NCBI RefSeq assembly: GCF_000317675.1
Contig: NC_019776.1
Span: 3,162,001-3,226,000 of the forward strand
Direction: 5' to 3'
Length of the DNA stretch: 64,000 nt
DNA from: Cyanobacterium aponinum PCC 10605
Lineage (GTDB): Bacteria > Cyanobacteriota > Cyanobacteriia > Cyanobacteriales > Cyanobacteriaceae
Shown: piece by piece, positions 26,696 to 36,862 of the stretch
Numbering within the stretch: the first letter of the stretch is position 1
Layout: every line of letters begins with the position of its first letter
Position numbers and translations under genes: made by a program
Notes under the pieces: generated by a model
Told to the model about the DNA's origin: nothing
What the model saw: the letters and a program-made list of their open reading frames with translations, nothing else
The model's database searches: none

Positions 26696-27643
26696 ATGAA
26701 ACCCTTAGCAAAATTAATTGGACAACCTTTAGCCATAGAACTTTTAGAAAGTGCGATCGCCATTAATAGAATTGCTCCTGCATATTTGTTTATCGGTGCA
26801 GAAGGCATTGGTAAAGCATTGGCGGCGAAGTGTTTTACGGAAATGTTGTTAATTTCTCCCGATGAAGATTATGCTTCTGCTTGTCAGAAGTTATATGCAG
26901 GAAATCATCCTGATTTTTTATGGGTTGAACCAACTTACAACGATAAAGGTCAATTGTTAACGGCAAAAGAAGCTGAGGAAAAGGGTTTAAAACGTAAAAC
27001 CGCTCCACAAATTAGAATTGAGCAAGTGAGAGAAATTAGTCAATTTTTAAGTCGTCCTCCCCTAAAAGGCGATCGCTCTGTTGTGGTGATTGAAGGGGCT
27101 GAATTAATGGCAGAATCCGCAGGAAATGCTCTTTTAAAAACCCTTGAAGATCCGGGCAAAGCAACAATTATTTTAATTGCCAAAAGCACAGATTCTATTC
27201 TTTCAACCTTAGTTTCTCGCTGTCAAATAATTCCTTTTTTTCGTCTTAGTGAAGAACATTTAAAGTTGGTATTATATAGAGCTAATAAAGCTGAAGTTTT
27301 AGATTATCCTCAGTTAGTAAATTTATCTCAAGGTTGCCCGGGTAAAGCGATCGCAGACTGGCAAAAATTGACTGATATTCCTTCTGATTTAATCAATAAA
27401 TTAACTAAGTTTCCTAAAAATATTATAGAAGGCTTAGTATTAGCCAAGGAAATTACTAAAAATTTAGAATTAGATACACAACTATGGTTAGCTGATTATT
27501 TACAGTATTTTTATTGGGAAAAAGAAAGAAAATCAGAGTTAATTATTAGTTTAGAAAAAGTTAAAAAATTATTATTTAGATATGTACAACCCCGACTTGT
27601 TTGGGATTGTTTTTTCTTAGAAAATATTTTAGAAAATAACTAA
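26696..27643 (+). CDS. holB: DNA polymerase III delta' subunit
   Basis: 315 residues of the AAA+ clamp-loader family. The Walker A is FIGAEGIGKALAA (about 33-45), and a sensor-like SRCQIIPF follows with the usual clamp-loader SRC motif (LVSRC). The N-terminus LIGQPLAIELLESAI matches HolB. The subunit helps load the sliding clamp during replication. It ends in an AT-rich space containing a repeat element. Confidence 0.9.
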   Translation: MKPLAKLIGQPLAIELLESAIAINRIAPAYLFIGAEGIGKALAAKCFTEMLLISPDEDYASACQKLYAGNHPDFLWVEPTYNDKGQLLTAKEAEEKGLKRKTAPQIRIEQVREISQFLSRPPLKGDRSVVVIEGAELMAESAGNALLKTLEDPGKATIILIAKSTDSILSTLVSRCQIIPFFRLSEEHLKLVLYRANKAEVLDYPQLVNLSQGCPGKAIADWQKLTDIPSDLINKLTKFPKNIIEGLVLAKEITKNLELDTQLWLADYLQYFYWEKERKSELIISLEKVKKLLFRYVQPRLVWDCFFLENILENN

Positions 27644-28092
27644 GAATCAAAGAGAAAATCCCCCTTTATCCTAGGGTTTTTTCATTCTCAAAAATGTCAA
27701 TTTTTGAAACTAACAAATAACCTCAGTTCGGTTTAAGAATTTCCGATAAGGTTAGGTGTCAGGTGTCAGGTTGCAGGAACAGCAGGTGGTAGGGGTTTTT
27801 AGCAAGGGGCTTAAGCCCCTTGTTTAAGTCAGTTCGGATTAAGGCAATTTTATCGTTATTTCTAAGAAGCTATAAGGTTTTTTGACTACGAGTTGGTCTG
27901 CTTTCAGCTTATCCAAAACTCAGCTTAACAAATAGTAACAGATACAGGAGTTTTTAAGTATTAATTAATCAATTATTAAGAAAAAACGCTCCCCTCTACT
28001 GTGGGAGAGGGGTTGGGGGTGAGGGCAAAGGTGAATTAGTGAATAATTAATAATTCCTAAACCCGAACTCTGAACTCTCCAACTTTGATAAT
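27644..28092. other. Intergenic region with a MITE-like element
   Basis: 449 bp between the convergent holB and pfk genes. Copy A of the CCTCAGTT repeat family fills 27720-27925. Beyond it are GGAGAGGGG-type repeat text and AATTCACTAATT-type stretches. No ORF. Confidence 0.7.
27711..27934. mobile_element. CCTCAGTT MITE family, copy A
   Basis: The element (about 27720-27925) begins ACCTCAGTTCGGTTTAAG and ends ATCCAAAACTCAGCT. Ends are short inverted repeats (ACCTCAGTT against AGCTGAGTT). It is bracketed by TAACAAATA at 27711-27719 and 27926-27934, a 9-bp duplication. It contains AGGTGTC heptamers and the palindromic AAGGGGCTTAAGCCCCTT. Confidence 0.85.
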
Positions 28093-29313
28093 TCACTCAT
28101 TAGTAATGGTTGAAGCTAAAGGAGTGTAAGGATAATTAGAAGTATGAGGATGATAGTGAGATTCCCCTAAATAAATACCCAAAGATAAAGCTGTTCTGAC
28201 CATGAAACCTTCTGGATCTACAGGAGCAGGACAAGTTTTTTCCTGATGACACCATTTAATCATAGGCATAATTTGCTCAAGGGATTTACTCTCTACACTT
28301 CCGTTTTGCCAAATAACTAGGCGGTTATAACATTCTTCTCCGATCAAATCCAGAGCTTTAATGGCAAAAACTGTCGCTAAGATGCGATCGAATGAGCTAG
28401 GGACACCACATCTTTGTAAATGACCTAAAACCATTGCTCTTGTGTCAATTTGATTTAATCCACAGTAGCGATCGCCTTCAGTAGAACATAATTGATGACT
28501 TTTTTCTTTCAACAAATCTGCCAAGGTTTCCGCAATATAAGGATCTTTTTCTGCATTTAGTCCCTTTACTCCTTCTGCGATGACGATTAAGGCAAACTTA
28601 CGCCTATCCTTGCGTAACTGAGCAATATATTCACACATCCCCACTAAAGTATCTTCCGTTAATTGAGGAGTTAACTCTGGAATTAAAATACAGTCTGCAC
28701 CTCCAGCGATACCAGCGTGTAAAGATAAATGACCTGCATCCCTTCCCATCACCTGCACCACCATAATTCTTTCATGACTGGCGGCGGTAAAAGTCAAATC
28801 ATATAGAGCTTGTGTCACTGTATTACGAGCAGTATCAAACCCCACAGACCTCTCGGTAAACGCAACATCATTATCAATAGTTTTTGGTATTACAACTAAG
28901 TTCCAATTACCTTTTTTAGCCAAATCATAAATAATATCTAAACTACCATCTCCACCAATCGCAATTAAAGCATCTAATTCTAAGGCTTCGTAACCTTTAA
29001 TAATATCCTGAGTAACTTGATCTTCTTGAGGATTGCCCCTACTTAAAGAACCCAAAACACTACCACTCATAAACTGCAACACATCTAAACCCTGCAAAAC
29101 ACCGGGTAAATCATAGCCATGAGGATGTAACTTAAGTTCCTCAATATTTAGTTTTCCATGAACAAAATCAATAAATCCATCTGTACCCCTAGGAATGCCA
29201 TATACTTCCCATCCCCTTAAAGTTGCATATTTTACCACCGCTCGAATAATCGCATTTAGTCCGGGGCAGTCTCCTCCACTGGTGAGAATACCGATTCTTT
29301 TTTTTGTCTTCAT
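28093..29313 (-). CDS. pfkA: ATP-dependent 6-phosphofructokinase
   Basis: 406 residues. [23 protein letters not shown] is the nucleotide-binding start, GGDGS at about 120-124 has the Gly favouring ATP over pyrophosphate, PKTIDNDV is the catalytic segment, and [13 protein letters not shown] follows. It phosphorylates fructose 6-phosphate in glycolysis. Cyanobacteria often carry two; this length fits the group related to plant enzymes. Confidence 0.95.
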   Translation of the reverse strand: MKTKKRIGILTSGGDCPGLNAIIRAVVKYATLRGWEVYGIPRGTDGFIDFVHGKLNIEELKLHPHGYDLPGVLQGLDVLQFMSGSVLGSLSRGNPQEDQVTQDIIKGYEALELDALIAIGGDGSLDIIYDLAKKGNWNLVVIPKTIDNDVAFTERSVGFDTARNTVTQALYDLTFTAASHERIMVVQVMGRDAGHLSLHAGIAGGADCILIPELTPQLTEDTLVGMCEYIAQLRKDRRKFALIVIAEGVKGLNAEKDPYIAETLADLLKEKSHQLCSTEGDRYCGLNQIDTRAMVLGHLQRCGVPSSFDRILATVFAIKALDLIGEECYNRLVIWQNGSVESKSLEQIMPMIKWCHQEKTCPAPVDPEGFMVRTALSLGIYLGESHYHPHTSNYPYTPLASTITNE

Positions 29314-29720
29314 CTTGCAATTTTCTTATTATTTAAAACATAAGTTTTATGCTTTAATCTTATGGTTAATTTAAAAATTTCTATCAAGAGAAAACATTAA
29401 ATTAAATTAAAAAAAATGGCTCTATTACTTCTCGTCTTGTAAATTATTAGTGTTTGGTAGGCAAAAGGCAAGAGGCAATAGGCAATAGGGGATTATTAAA
29501 TAATAATTTATAAGCTTTTAGTTTTTGTTTTACTATAAATACTATTCAATAAAGGTTATGGAAGTCCTGTTTCTCTTAATTTATCATAACCACACTCTGA
29601 AGAACCAAAAAAATAACAGAAAGTTGTTAGAGGAATGAGTAGAGAGTTCGGGCTTAGTATTTAGGAGTTAGGGGCGAATGGCCATTCGCCCGTACAGGAG
29701 TTAGGAGTTACAAGTCTGAG
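29314..29720. other. Intergenic region with dispersed repeats
   Basis: 407 bp. The part at about 29414-29490 (ATGGCTCTATTACTT, later GTGTTTGGTAGGCAA and GGCAAGAGGCAA units) recurs at about 50822-50892. A TA-rich part follows, then the 20-bp palindrome copy 2 at 29672-29691. No ORF. Confidence 0.65.
29672..29691. repeat. 20-bp palindromic dispersed repeat, copy 2
   Basis: Perfect palindrome identical to the one at 26640-26659, with the shared downstream flank GTACA(G/T)GAGTTA. Confidence 0.8.
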
Positions 29721-30272
29721 TTAAAGTCCTTCTAAAGGCACTGTTAGAAAACGAGCTAATTCTGCTCCCTGATTTTCCAGTTGAGAAAGAGGCATTGGTT
29801 CACCAACAGAGGTTAAGGGTATGTCTCTTTTGGGTTTAACTCTCAAATATAAAACTCTTTTGGGGTTTAATCCTTCTTTGATTTCCGCTCTTATCGCCTG
29901 AATATCGTCAATATCATAGACTAATTCAATTTTGCGATTTTTCCCTAGAAAACCTTGGCGATAGATGGTAACTTTACCCTTTTTTTTGTCAAATTCGTTG
30001 TAACCACTACCAACATTGAGAATAATCATTAACCATAGATAACTAGCTAATAATGTTCCTGCCACACCGTAAAAAGTTAGGGCAATACCTTGGGGAATAA
30101 ATTGTAATTCTGAAGTGTCACTAACAATGAGTAAATTTGTATGTAAATAACTGGATAATCCCGCTAAAAGAAAGCCAACACCGCCAAAGGAAACTGCGAT
30201 CGCCCAAAAATAGTTACTAAATCTTCTTGAACCTATTATCTGTTGTTTGTAAATAAAATTATTTGCTGTCAT
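29721..30272 (-). CDS. ycf4: Photosystem I assembly protein Ycf4
   Basis: 183 residues, the normal size. Two membrane helices lie at about 21-42 and 62-86. The middle contains YRQGFLGKNRKIELVYDIDDIQAIRAEIKEGLNPKRVLYLRVK, which is the conserved Ycf4 region. It acts at the thylakoid membrane as a scaffold for photosystem I assembly. Downstream lies an intergenic space with repeats. Confidence 0.95.
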   Translation of the reverse strand: MTANNFIYKQQIIGSRRFSNYFWAIAVSFGGVGFLLAGLSSYLHTNLLIVSDTSELQFIPQGIALTFYGVAGTLLASYLWLMIILNVGSGYNEFDKKKGKVTIYRQGFLGKNRKIELVYDIDDIQAIRAEIKEGLNPKRVLYLRVKPKRDIPLTSVGEPMPLSQLENQGAELARFLTVPLEGL

Positions 30273-30485
30273 TGGTTAAAATTAATAAATTTATCTTATT
30301 AAGAGGGGATAACCTCATCATTATTGAAACAAGTTTAATTGTACCTGAGTTCGACAAGAGGTGTCAGGTATCAGGTATCAGGTGTTAATTAAACACTTTT
30401 GCCCTCTCCCCTCGAGAGGGGTGATAAAGGGGTGTTTCTTTTAAAGGGGTTTACCCCCTGCCCTTTTCACTTTGTCCTTTATAAA
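30273..30485. repeat. Intergenic repeats (heptamers and C-rich palindrome)
   Basis: Between ycf4 and the oxygenase gene. It contains CCTGAGTTCG at about 30343, then GGTGTCAGGTATCAGGTATC heptamers, and then GCCCTCTCCCCTCGAGAGGGG, a palindromic motif that recurs at about 47643, 51083 and 58142. Confidence 0.65.
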
Positions 30486-31892
30486 TTATGATTTTCTATT
30501 GCGAGAAGGTATTTTTTCCCCTTGATAAAATCTCTTTTCTAACTTGCCTAAATAGAGATATAGACTAAAGTTAATTACACTAATAATAGAAACTAAGGGA
30601 AAAATAAAATTAGGTAATTTTTCAACATAAAAAAATATTAAAGGTATCAAAGACCACACAATTCCTGTAATTATTAAAGCTGAAAAACGTATTGTTTTGA
30701 TATTTTTCAAAGCACCGCTACAACTAGAACATTGCTCCGTGTGGGAATAATATCTTTCAATTAACTGATCATGATTAGGTGTTTCTGGAAACTCTTGTTC
30801 AGGGAATAAATAAGCATTATAGTTCACAACCCATTTTCTTAATTCACTGACAAATAAATCGGATTTTGTTGGTAAATAAAAGGCTTGATTGAATTTTCTA
30901 CTCCCTCCTAATTTTTCTAAATATCTTTCTTGGTAATGCAGAAATATTTGATCATCTTCGAGAATCGTATTTTGATTAAGATGAGAGTACCATTGAGGAG
31001 TTAATTTAATAAAAAATTGGGGGATTTTAGAAGCAAATTGGAAGGGAAATAACGCAAAAACTCGACATTTCCCCTTGCTGATGGGAGTAACATAAACTAC
31101 CGTCATGGTGCGTCCTAGTTGTTTTGAGGTTAAATCATGCCACATTAAATTAGGAGCAATAAAGGTTGTGCTTTGACTTCCTAGCTTTCCTTTTCTTGGT
31201 CCTTCTGCCCAAAATCCTGTAAATCCCTGTCTGTCGGCTGTTTTGACTTCTAATTCTACGGGGGCGGCGTTCGACCTATTTCCTACGGTGCCATGATGGG
31301 TATAAGAGACATGACTACTATCTAACACGTTTTCTAATAAAGTGAGAGCATCATAGGGTATATCCCTAAAGGTTTTTAAGATAGTCCATTTTTCTACATT
31401 TTCTATGAGGGGTTGAGTTATGGGCATGGGAGTTAAAAAGGCATTTTCTTTTTTTCCTGCATACACAAATAACATATCATGCGCGATCGCACTGGGGTAG
31501 GATTTGACACAAGCACGGGGGGATTTATGACGATTTTCTCCTTCTGGTTGCTGAGGAATTGACTGACAATCACCCTTCCCCGAAAAAGTCCAACCATGAT
31601 AAGGACATTCTAATAAGCCATCTTCGTCAATTCTACCGGTACTTAAAGGGGCAAGACGATGAGGACACATATCTTGAAACACCCGCCACTGTTGATCCTT
31701 TTTATCCCACCAGATAACTAAATCTTCATCTAATAAGGTAAAACGACTTGGTTTATCTTTGTGTAAATCATTAACAAAAAAAACAGGATACCAGACCTCT
31801 TTATAATCGAATTTATTGGGATCTTCTCCACCTATAGGAAGGCTTGTAAGAGATTTTTTGATATTTTTTTCTTCATGTTGAGCGATAGTCAT
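30486..31892 (-). CDS. Rieske-type oxygenase of the pheophorbide a oxygenase / Lls1 family
   Basis: 468 residues. The Rieske site is complete: CPHRLAPLSTG (first Cys-x-His) and CPYHGW (second). A mononuclear iron domain follows, with DSSHVSYTHHG in the 2-His site, then a PaO-type C-terminus with a CSSC motif and two membrane helices near the end. Family members act on chlorophyll breakdown products or related substrates with ferredoxin as donor. The true substrate here is unknown. The C-terminal helices should tether it to the membrane. Confidence 0.9.
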   Translation of the reverse strand: MTIAQHEEKNIKKSLTSLPIGGEDPNKFDYKEVWYPVFFVNDLHKDKPSRFTLLDEDLVIWWDKKDQQWRVFQDMCPHRLAPLSTGRIDEDGLLECPYHGWTFSGKGDCQSIPQQPEGENRHKSPRACVKSYPSAIAHDMLFVYAGKKENAFLTPMPITQPLIENVEKWTILKTFRDIPYDALTLLENVLDSSHVSYTHHGTVGNRSNAAPVELEVKTADRQGFTGFWAEGPRKGKLGSQSTTFIAPNLMWHDLTSKQLGRTMTVVYVTPISKGKCRVFALFPFQFASKIPQFFIKLTPQWYSHLNQNTILEDDQIFLHYQERYLEKLGGSRKFNQAFYLPTKSDLFVSELRKWVVNYNAYLFPEQEFPETPNHDQLIERYYSHTEQCSSCSGALKNIKTIRFSALIITGIVWSLIPLIFFYVEKLPNFIFPLVSIISVINFSLYLYLGKLEKRFYQGEKIPSRNRKS

Positions 31893-32108
31893 AATTACTG
31901 GCTATGATGGCTTGATTTAAGTTTCTTTAATTGTAACAAAACTTAATATTTGACCCTGAGAAATTAGTAATTAGCAATAGTGAATAATAAAAAAACACCT
32001 GCAACCTGAAACCCGAAACCTGACACCTCTTTCTGAACTCAGATATTTAAGGTTTGAATTTATGTCAAGATAGGTTGTAAAAGTTTGTGGAAAAATAAAT
32101 CAAGGAAA
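31893..32108. other. Divergent intergenic region with heptamers
   Basis: Space between the oxygenase and peptidase genes. It holds inverse-sense heptamers (CCTGAAACCCGAAACCTGAC at about 32006-32025), followed by GAACTCAGATATTTAAGG, a relic resembling one end of the CCTCAGTT element. Promoters of both genes must lie here. Confidence 0.55.
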
Positions 32109-34001
32109 ATGACGGAAGTAAACTGTGTGAGTTATGGAAAGTGGCGATCGCCTCTAACCTCAGATTTAATTGTGTCTGCTACCATCGGCTTAAGTACCCC
32201 TCGTTTTGACGGTGAGGATATTTACTGGCTAGAAAGTCGTCCTTTAGAAGGCGGAAGAAGTGTTATTGTCAAGTATAGTCCTAATGGGGAGCATCAAGAC
32301 ATAACCCCTGCCCCTTTTAATGTGCGTAGTCGTGTCCATGAATATGGTGGTGGTGCTTTTTTAGTCCAAGATAGCACAGTTTATTTTTGTAATAATTCAG
32401 ATCAAAGAGTTTATATCCAAAAAGTAGGGGAATCTCCTCAACCTTTAACCCCTGAATCGAAGTTGCGTTATGCCGATTTTTGTCTTGATAAATCCCATAA
32501 TCGTCTGATTTGCGTCTGTGAGGATCATTCTGAGGAAAATCACGAACCGCAAAATAAGTTAGTTACCATTAATATAATCACAGGAGAAGTTAAAACCCTC
32601 TGCAAAGGGGCTGATTTCTATGCTTCTCCTCGTATTTCTCCTAATAACTCTCAATTGGCATGGTTATCATGGAATCATCCGAATATGCCTTGGGATAGTA
32701 CCGAGTTACATTTAGCCGATATTAACCCTGATGGTAGTTTAACTAATATTACTTTGGTTGCTGGAGGGGAAAACGAATCTATCTGTCAACCTGAGTTTAG
32801 TCCTAATGGTATCCTTTATTTTAGTGGCGATCGCAGTCTCTGGTGGAATTTATATTATCGAGATGAAAAAGGTAATATTCACTCTGCCTATCCCTTAGAT
32901 GCTGAATTTGGTTATCCTCATTGGGTATTTGGAGAATCAGTTTATGGTTTTGAGAGGGAAGATAAGATTATTTGCACCTATACTCAAGATGGTTGTTGGT
33001 TTCTCGGCAGTATCGATAAAAAGACAAAATCCCTCACCGATTATGAAATACCCTTTACCAATATCGCTTACTTACAGGTACAAGGGGAAGAAATTTTATT
33101 TGCAGGTAGTTCACCATCCCAACCCGGTGCTATTGTAAAGATGAATCTTAATCATGGTCAATACGAGATTCTCAAACAATCTAGTAATACAATCATTGAT
33201 GAAGGATATATCAGTCAACCCATTCCTCTGGAATTTCCCACCAGTAACGGCAAAACTGCCTATGCTTGGTATTATCCCCCCCAAAATAAAGATTTTGTTG
33301 CCCCCGAAGGAGAATTACCCCCTCTCTTAGTTAAAAGTCACGGAGGCCCCACTGCCATGACATCCGCTAGTTATAATCTCAGAATACAATACTGGACGAG
33401 TAGGGGTTTTGCTTTTGTGGATGTTAACTATGGTGGTAGTACAGGTTATGGTAGAGATTATCGTCAGAGGTTAAAAGGTAATTGGGGCATTGTGGATGTG
33501 GAAGATTGCGTCAATGTTGCTCAGTATTTAGTGAAAGAGGGTAAAGTTGACGGGGATAAATTAGCTATATCTGGAGGAAGTGCAGGAGGATATACAACCT
33601 TAGCCGCCCTCACTTTTTTTGATACTTTTAAAGCTGGTGCAAGTTATTATGGGGTGAGTGATTTAGAAATTTTGGCTACTGATACCCACAAATTTGAGTC
33701 TCGTTATTTGGATAGCTTAATTGGGAAATATCCCGAAGAAAAAGAAATCTATCAGATGCGATCGCCCCTTTACCATATAGATAAACTATCATGTCCCGTT
33801 ATCTTTTTTCAAGGACTAGAAGATAAAGTAGTACCCCCTAACCAAGCAGAAATGATGTACAATGCCCTTAAAGAAAAAGGTATCAAAACATCATATATCA
33901 CCTTTGCGGATGAACAACACGGCTTCCGTAAAGCAGAAAACATAAAAAAAGCCTTAGACACCGAATATAATTTTTATATAGAAATTTTCTCCAATCATTA
34001 A
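32109..34001 (+). CDS. S9-family peptidase (prolyl oligopeptidase type)
   Basis: About 630 residues from the ATG at 32109, which follows AAGG; a longer frame begins at 32085. A seven-bladed propeller fills about 1-390, then an alpha/beta hydrolase domain. The triad is Ser in SGGSAGGYTTLAAL, Asp in LEDKVVPPNQ and His in EQHGFRKAENI. It is soluble and probably cleaves short peptides or is an acylaminoacyl peptidase. It is followed by a short hairpin and then xisHI. Confidence 0.9.
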   Translation: MTEVNCVSYGKWRSPLTSDLIVSATIGLSTPRFDGEDIYWLESRPLEGGRSVIVKYSPNGEHQDITPAPFNVRSRVHEYGGGAFLVQDSTVYFCNNSDQRVYIQKVGESPQPLTPESKLRYADFCLDKSHNRLICVCEDHSEENHEPQNKLVTINIITGEVKTLCKGADFYASPRISPNNSQLAWLSWNHPNMPWDSTELHLADINPDGSLTNITLVAGGENESICQPEFSPNGILYFSGDRSLWWNLYYRDEKGNIHSAYPLDAEFGYPHWVFGESVYGFEREDKIICTYTQDGCWFLGSIDKKTKSLTDYEIPFTNIAYLQVQGEEILFAGSSPSQPGAIVKMNLNHGQYEILKQSSNTIIDEGYISQPIPLEFPTSNGKTAYAWYYPPQNKDFVAPEGELPPLLVKSHGGPTAMTSASYNLRIQYWTSRGFAFVDVNYGGSTGYGRDYRQRLKGNWGIVDVEDCVNVAQYLVKEGKVDGDKLAISGGSAGGYTTLAALTFFDTFKAGASYYGVSDLEILATDTHKFESRYLDSLIGKYPEEKEIYQMRSPLYHIDKLSCPVIFFQGLEDKVVPPNQAEMMYNALKEKGIKTSYITFADEQHGFRKAENIKKALDTEYNFYIEIFSNH

Positions 34002-34009
34002 AATCGTAA

Positions 34010-34027
34010 GGCGGGGTATAACCCGCC
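34010..34027 (+). repeat. Hairpin after the S9 peptidase gene
   Basis: GGCGGG and CCCGCC with a 6-nt loop form a stable stem 9 bp after the stop. There is no T-run, so it is an attenuating hairpin or a small repeat, not a standard terminator. Confidence 0.55.
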
Positions 34028-34048
34028 AAACCATCAAAATAAAGGAAA

Positions 34049-34483
34049 ATGCCCGCAAAAGATGTTTACCACGACATAGTAAAAAATGCTTTGATTAAAG
34101 ATGGCTGGATGATTTTAGCAGCTCCTTACACCATTGAATATGAAGATGATAACCTCTATGCTGATTTACTGGCACAAAAAACATTACTTGCTCAACAACA
34201 AGACCGTAAAATAGTAGTAGAAATAAAAAGTTTTTTAAATCCATCCCCTATGAATGACTTTCAAAATGCTTTAGGTCAATATTTACTGTATCGTGATTTT
34301 CTCAATTTTTCTCATAAAAATTATGAACTTTATTTAGCCGTAAAAAGCTCAGTGTTTAATAGTTTTTTTCAAAGAAAATCTATACAGGCAGTCATCAAAC
34401 ATTATGGGGTTGATTTTATCGTATTTAATCAGAATAGAGAGGAAATTATCTCATGGGTAAAATTATCAAATATAGAGAATTAA
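34049..34483 (+). CDS. xisH: XisH-family protein
   Basis: 144 residues, matching the XisH family: [20 protein letters not shown], later [30 protein letters not shown]. The family has a PD-(D/E)XK-like core, here E (VVEIKSF) and the QNALGQYxxY helix. XisH and XisI were named from the fdxN element excision of Anabaena but are widespread in non-heterocystous genomes, where their role is unclear. No excision element is visible near. The 3' end overlaps xisI by 31 bp. Confidence 0.9.
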   Translation: MPAKDVYHDIVKNALIKDGWMILAAPYTIEYEDDNLYADLLAQKTLLAQQQDRKIVVEIKSFLNPSPMNDFQNALGQYLLYRDFLNFSHKNYELYLAVKSSVFNSFFQRKSIQAVIKHYGVDFIVFNQNREEIISWVKLSNIEN

Positions 34484-34794
34484 TAAAAAATATACTAACC
34501 GAATATGATCAATTAGTTCATAAATCTCCTGATTATCAATCTGAAACTTGTCTAGTATTTGACGAAAATCATGATCATTATCTTTGGTTAACTGTTGATT
34601 GGAAAGAAGATAAAAGACTAAAATCAACTCATATTCATATCCGTATAAAAAATGAAAAAATTTATATTGAAGAAGATTGGACAGAAGCAGGTATTGCTAA
34701 TGAATTATTAGAAAAAGGAGTACCAAAAGAAGATATAGTATTAGCATTTCATGATCCAGAAACACGTAAATTAACAGATTTTGCCGTAGCCTAA
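34453..34794 (+). CDS. xisI: XisI-family protein
   Basis: 113 residues of the XisI family: [15 protein letters not shown], later [19 protein letters not shown] and [41 protein letters not shown]. The start lies inside xisH by 31 bp, a typical coupled arrangement. Proteins of this family are believed to act with XisH; the pair may be a toxin-antitoxin-like module. No DNA-excision substrate is seen here. Confidence 0.9.
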   Translation: MGKIIKYRELIKNILTEYDQLVHKSPDYQSETCLVFDENHDHYLWLTVDWKEDKRLKSTHIHIRIKNEKIYIEEDWTEAGIANELLEKGVPKEDIVLAFHDPETRKLTDFAVA

Positions 34795-34846
34795 TTTAAC
34801 TTTTATAAGATATTTCAACTCCTTTGCTAACTTCTCATTGAATCTA

Positions 34847-36862
34847 ATGTCTAATCAAGAAAAAATCACCATCCTTGTCGCAGATGATGAATCCGTAAGC
34901 AGAAAATACCTAAAGATGATTTTACAAAAAGACGGGTATGAAATTATCACCGTAGAAAATGGAGAAAAATGTTTAGAGACATATCAACAAATATTTCCTG
35001 ATATGGTGTTGTTGGATGGATTAATGCCTGTGATGGATGGCTTTGATTGTTGTCGTCGTTTAAAAGAGTTACCGAAGGGCAATGATACCATTGTGTTAAT
35101 GATAACAGGCTTAGACGATCGCGATTCTGTTAATCAGGCTTATGAAGCAGGTGCTACAGATTTTTTAACTAAACCCATAAACCCTGCGGTTTTACGTCGT
35201 CGTATTAAATATTTACTTGATGTGAAAAAAGCAGAAAGGGCATTAAAAGAAAGCGAAGAAAAATATCGAACTTTAGTAGAAAATTTGAGAGAAGTTATTT
35301 TTTATGCAGATAAAAAGGGTAATTTGACTTTTCTTAACCCTGCATGGCAAGAATTGACTGGTTTACCCCCCCATTCCTGCCTTGGACATCCCCTGTCTAT
35401 TTATCTTTATCCAGAAGACCAACCTATTTATGCCCAGTATTGGCATTGTCTCGTTAATTCTTCTGAAGATACTACCTCAAAACTGAAATGTCAAGTTAGA
35501 TATGTTAAGAAAAATGGTAATTTCGGTTGGATGAGAATTTTTGCTTCTCTAATTATTAACGATAAGGGAGAATTAGAAGGGGTAACAGGTACAATTAATG
35601 ATATTACGGAGAGAAAAAGAATTGAACAATATCAAATTATTGAAAGAGATGTAATCAAAATCTTGGCAGAATCAGAGCGAAAAAGTGAAGCTATCCAAAA
35701 AATATTAAAAGTAATTGGCAATAATCTTGGTTTGGAAATAGGGGAATATTGGGAGTTAAAAACAGAGGATAATTTAATTTATCCAGAAATAAAATGGCAT
35801 ATTAACAATCAAGAAATTGAAAAAATACTCTCGATTCGAGAAGAAAACTTGAACTCTATTTTCTGGGATAAATGGGATTTTGCTTATGATGAATTTTGGC
35901 TAAATAATCATAAATTACTTTCGTCAAAAAATGAGGTAAATTTAAGACATATATTTGCTTTTCCTGTGTGTAATGGAGAAGAAAAATTAGGAATAATCAC
36001 CTTTTTTTCTCGTAAATCTACCCAATATGATATTAACTTGTTAGAAAATATTGTTAATTTAGGTAATCAAATCGGTCAATTTATCAAACGAAAACAAGCA
36101 GAAGAAAAACTGAAAGAAACTAACTCTCTTTTACAATCAGAATTAAGTACCGCTTCTGAATATGTATTTTCTTTGTTACCTTCCCCAGAGGAACATAATT
36201 TATCCGTAGAACAAAAATTTATTCCATCTTCAAAATTGGGAGGAGATATTTTTGATTATTATTGGTTGGATGAGGAGAATATCGCTATTTATTTACTAGA
36301 TGTTGCAGGTCATGGTATTCATTCAGCTTTGTTATCTGTGTCTATTCTTAATTTGGTTCGTAATAATTCACTATACAACACAAATCCTTATCAACCTTGG
36401 ACAATTATCACAGAATTAAATCGTCTTTTTCAAATGGATAGCGATCGCCTCAATTACTTTACTATATGGTATGGGGTATATAATACCGATACCCATGAGC
36501 TAATATATTCTTCGGCGGGGCATCCTCCAGCTATATTGATTTATCAAGAAGACAATCAGTGGAGATATGAGAAATTAAAGACTCCTAGTTTACCAGTGGG
36601 CATGATTGAGGATGTAGAATTTGATCAGAGTTTATGTCTGGTTAAACCCGATAGTTATTTATATATTTTCAGTGATGGTATTTACGAAATTGAGCAAGAA
36701 AATGACAATATTTGGGGGTTAGAAAACTTTATTAGTTTATTAGTGGATACCCAAGCAAAATATAAAGGCGAATTGCAACATTTAATTAAGCAGATAGAAA
36801 AAGTCAACCATTCCAGTAATTTTAATGATGACCTTTCTATTCTTAAAATTCATTTACCATAG
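34847..36862 (+). CDS. Response regulator with PAS, GAF and PP2C (SpoIIE-type) phosphatase
   Basis: About 671 residues from the ATG at 34847. A receiver domain (about 8-125) has its Asp in MVLLDGLMPVMDG. A PAS domain (about 140-260) ends with the GTINDITERK signature. A GAF-like region (270-410) and a coiled segment precede the PP2C phosphatase (about 440-671: LGGDIFDYYWLD, then DVAGHGIHSALLS and SDGIYE). The plan matches RsbU-type regulators that dephosphorylate STAS anti-anti-sigma proteins. A STAS protein is encoded at 58402 but not next to it. The 3' end overlaps the convergent metallophosphatase gene by 13 bp. Confidence 0.9.
   Translation: MSNQEKITILVADDESVSRKYLKMILQKDGYEIITVENGEKCLETYQQIFPDMVLLDGLMPVMDGFDCCRRLKELPKGNDTIVLMITGLDDRDSVNQAYEAGATDFLTKPINPAVLRRRIKYLLDVKKAERALKESEEKYRTLVENLREVIFYADKKGNLTFLNPAWQELTGLPPHSCLGHPLSIYLYPEDQPIYAQYWHCLVNSSEDTTSKLKCQVRYVKKNGNFGWMRIFASLIINDKGELEGVTGTINDITERKRIEQYQIIERDVIKILAESERKSEAIQKILKVIGNNLGLEIGEYWELKTEDNLIYPEIKWHINNQEIEKILSIREENLNSIFWDKWDFAYDEFWLNNHKLLSSKNEVNLRHIFAFPVCNGEEKLGIITFFSRKSTQYDINLLENIVNLGNQIGQFIKRKQAEEKLKETNSLLQSELSTASEYVFSLLPSPEEHNLSVEQKFIPSSKLGGDIFDYYWLDEENIAIYLLDVAGHGIHSALLSVSILNLVRNNSLYNTNPYQPWTIITELNRLFQMDSDRLNYFTIWYGVYNTDTHELIYSSAGHPPAILIYQEDNQWRYEKLKTPSLPVGMIEDVEFDQSLCLVKPDSYLYIFSDGIYEIEQENDNIWGLENFISLLVDTQAKYKGELQHLIKQIEKVNHSSNFNDDLSILKIHLP

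Noticed and set aside
27655-27710. Another copy of the CAGGGCTGTTTCA element after holB
   Set aside because: Only a loose resemblance (AGGGTTTTTTCATTCTC and TTTTTGAAAC); inverted ends and duplication are not convincing.
34049-34794. An fdxN-type excision element
   Set aside because: Only xisH and xisI are present; there is no xisF-type recombinase and no direct-repeat borders were seen.
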